Source of the DNA: Synechocystis sp. LKSZ1
Lineage (GTDB): Bacteria > Cyanobacteriota > Cyanobacteriia > Cyanobacteriales > Microcystaceae
DNA length: 64,000 bases
Direction: 5' to 3'
Assembly (NCBI RefSeq): GCF_040436315.1
Contig: NZ_AP031572.1
Coordinates: forward strand, 2,666,001-2,730,000
The first letter of the stretch is position 1, and every line of letters starts with the position of its first letter. The notes beneath the pieces were generated by a model. The model was given only the letters and a program-made list of their open reading frames with translations, ran no database searches and was not told where the DNA came from. The position numbers and the translations under genes were made by a program. This document shows, piece after piece, positions 63,202-64,000 of this stretch.

Positions 63202-64000
63202 CTAGCGTTTGAGCGAGTATTTAAAGTCCCGTGGCCCTTGATAGTTGCTTAACTGGGCTAACTCCTCCGGTAGTTTAACCCCCGGATTCATCTGACCATT
63301 GATTTCCCAAGTCGGAAAAGATTGAATCTTGGCGGCGACACAGGCCTGAGTCTGGGGATTGTTGCCGCTGGGATCGCACTCAATGTAGGTGATTTTTTTG
63401 AAGGCTTCTTTGCCAAGGAGTTGCTTTTGCTCGTAACAGTGGGGACACCAAAAGGCCCCGTACATTTTAATTTTGGTATCGGTCAGGTGTTGAGCCAAGG
63501 CGATCTCAGCTGGGCCAGACTCTGTGGTTATACTCCAGCCAATGGGCGGCTTGGGTTGACTGGTAATTTCAGGAATAGGAATTTTGCCGTCAGCATTGAC
63601 TCTTGGCCCACTGGCATTGGCATACAGGCCCAGGGTTCCCACCAGGGTCACCATGGCCACCAAAATTCCTGTAAAAAAGACTTGACTCACTTCTTCCCAC
63701 TCCCGGCCGATGATAGACAAAATAAATAATATCAAGGAACAAGTAGCAGAGCTCAAGCAATAGAGACAAGCCTCATTCAGCTTGAAAAAAGAGATGTACA
63801 TTAAGTAGCCGCTGAAGACGGCCATGGCCGTTCCCCCGATTAACAAAAATCGGCCTGTCAGACTCTCTATTTGATTCCGCTGTTTCTTATTCGTCTCAGC
63901 ATTGACTAGAAAAGGCATTAGGGCAAAAATTACCATCGCGGTGTAGGCCAACAGCCCAAAGAGACTCAAGGGTAGTCCAAAGACCTTGGCATAGGCGCTT
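63202..64000 (-). CDS. VKOR-thioredoxin fusion protein (partial, runs off the right edge)
   Basis: The frame is open to the right end of the window. The coding strand enters with SAYAKVFGLPLSLFGLLAYT. The part seen is the last 265 codons: membrane spans of the vitamin K epoxide reductase domain with the redox motif CLYC (NEACLYCLSSATC), then a linker and a thioredoxin-like domain with FWCPHCYEQK (CPHC), a conserved cis-Pro region, and QSFPTWEINGQMNPG. Such fusions make disulphides in the periplasm or thylakoid lumen and, in Synechocystis and plants (LTO1), help photosystem assembly. The CxxC-bearing start of VKOR lies outside. Confidence 0.9.
   Translation of the reverse strand, partial: SAYAKVFGLPLSLFGLLAYTAMVIFALMPFLVNAETNKKQRNQIESLTGRFLLIGGTAMAVFSGYLMYISFFKLNEACLYCLSSATCSLILFILSIIGREWEEVSQVFFTGILVAMVTLVGTLGLYANASGPRVNADGKIPIPEITSQPKPPIGWSITTESGPAEIALAQHLTDTKIKMYGAFWCPHCYEQKQLLGKEAFKKITYIECDPSGNNPQTQACVAAKIQSFPTWEINGQMNPGVKLPEELAQLSNYQGPRDFKYSLKR

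Overview
The window is chromosomal DNA from a cyanobacterium. The evidence is gene content: light-independent protochlorophyllide reductase subunits ChlL and ChlN, a light-dependent Por, the NDH-1 subunit NdhD, the PII-interacting coactivator PipX with its partner PipY, a DesA-type delta-12 acyl-lipid desaturase, SepF next to ProC, a ThiO-ThiG fusion, and several cyanobacterial-type secreted proteins (DUF4114, Calx-beta, RTX repeats, DUF4214). The closest protein resemblance I recognise from memory is to the Synechocystis/Microcystis-type lineages, but I cannot name the species. The base composition is near balanced with very frequent GGCC. I did not spot the HIP1 octamer GCGATCGC that is abundant in many relatives.

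Layout from left to right. 1-168 is the tail of a DUF4114 secreted protein. 286-6003 holds housekeeping genes: a BaiN/HI0933-like flavoprotein, nadB, a LysM-M23 peptidase and hom. 6129-9162 is a small accessory island that looks foreign: a RelE/ParE-like toxin-antitoxin pair, then an AT-rich gene for a single-chain DEAH helicase fused to an HNH nuclease, bracketed by a 14-bp direct repeat and an inverted repeat. This is the best candidate for an undescribed (defence-like) system. 9298-17007 holds a TrpD2-like protein, ndhD, a B12-binding radical SAM enzyme and glycogen phosphorylase, all on the minus strand.

17336-20929 is a plus-strand run of gmhA, gmhB, a glycosyltransferase-like gene, an FtsH-like HEAGH membrane protease without an AAA domain, and an unknown gene. 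It suggests ADP-heptose (cell-envelope) synthesis. 20926-25343 has fabG, a 44-residue basic protein, a YCII protein, the thiO-thiG fusion and a 30-residue membrane peptide. 25482-29816 has pipX-pipY, remA-gmk with a small membrane protein, and mnmG. 30248-33315 has sepF-proC and a polyprenyl-phosphate sugar transferase. 33323-41946 has a pentapeptide-repeat protein, leuD, desA, an ABC ATPase of sugar/compatible-solute type, folK, pyrC and acs.

42012-49083 encodes a 1604-residue mosaic adhesin-like protein (beta-propeller, six Calx-beta modules, RTX repeats, CARDB, DUF4214-like), a subtilisin-like peptidase with an unusual Glu in place of Asp, and a DUF4177-like protein. 49174-64000 has hypD, cutA, a second pentapeptide protein, chlL-chlN, a nucleosidase, an FbpC/FutC-type ABC ATPase, an FAH-family hydrolase, rpsF, aroQ, a Ca2+/H+ antiporter, an ABC-2 type ATPase, a Lin0512-family protein, por, and a VKOR-thioredoxin fusion that runs off the right edge.

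No rRNA, tRNA, CRISPR array or transposase gene was found. Several convergent pairs overlap at their 3' ends (ggtA-like/folK, hypD/cutA, chlN/nucleosidase, Lin0512/por), which shows tight packing.
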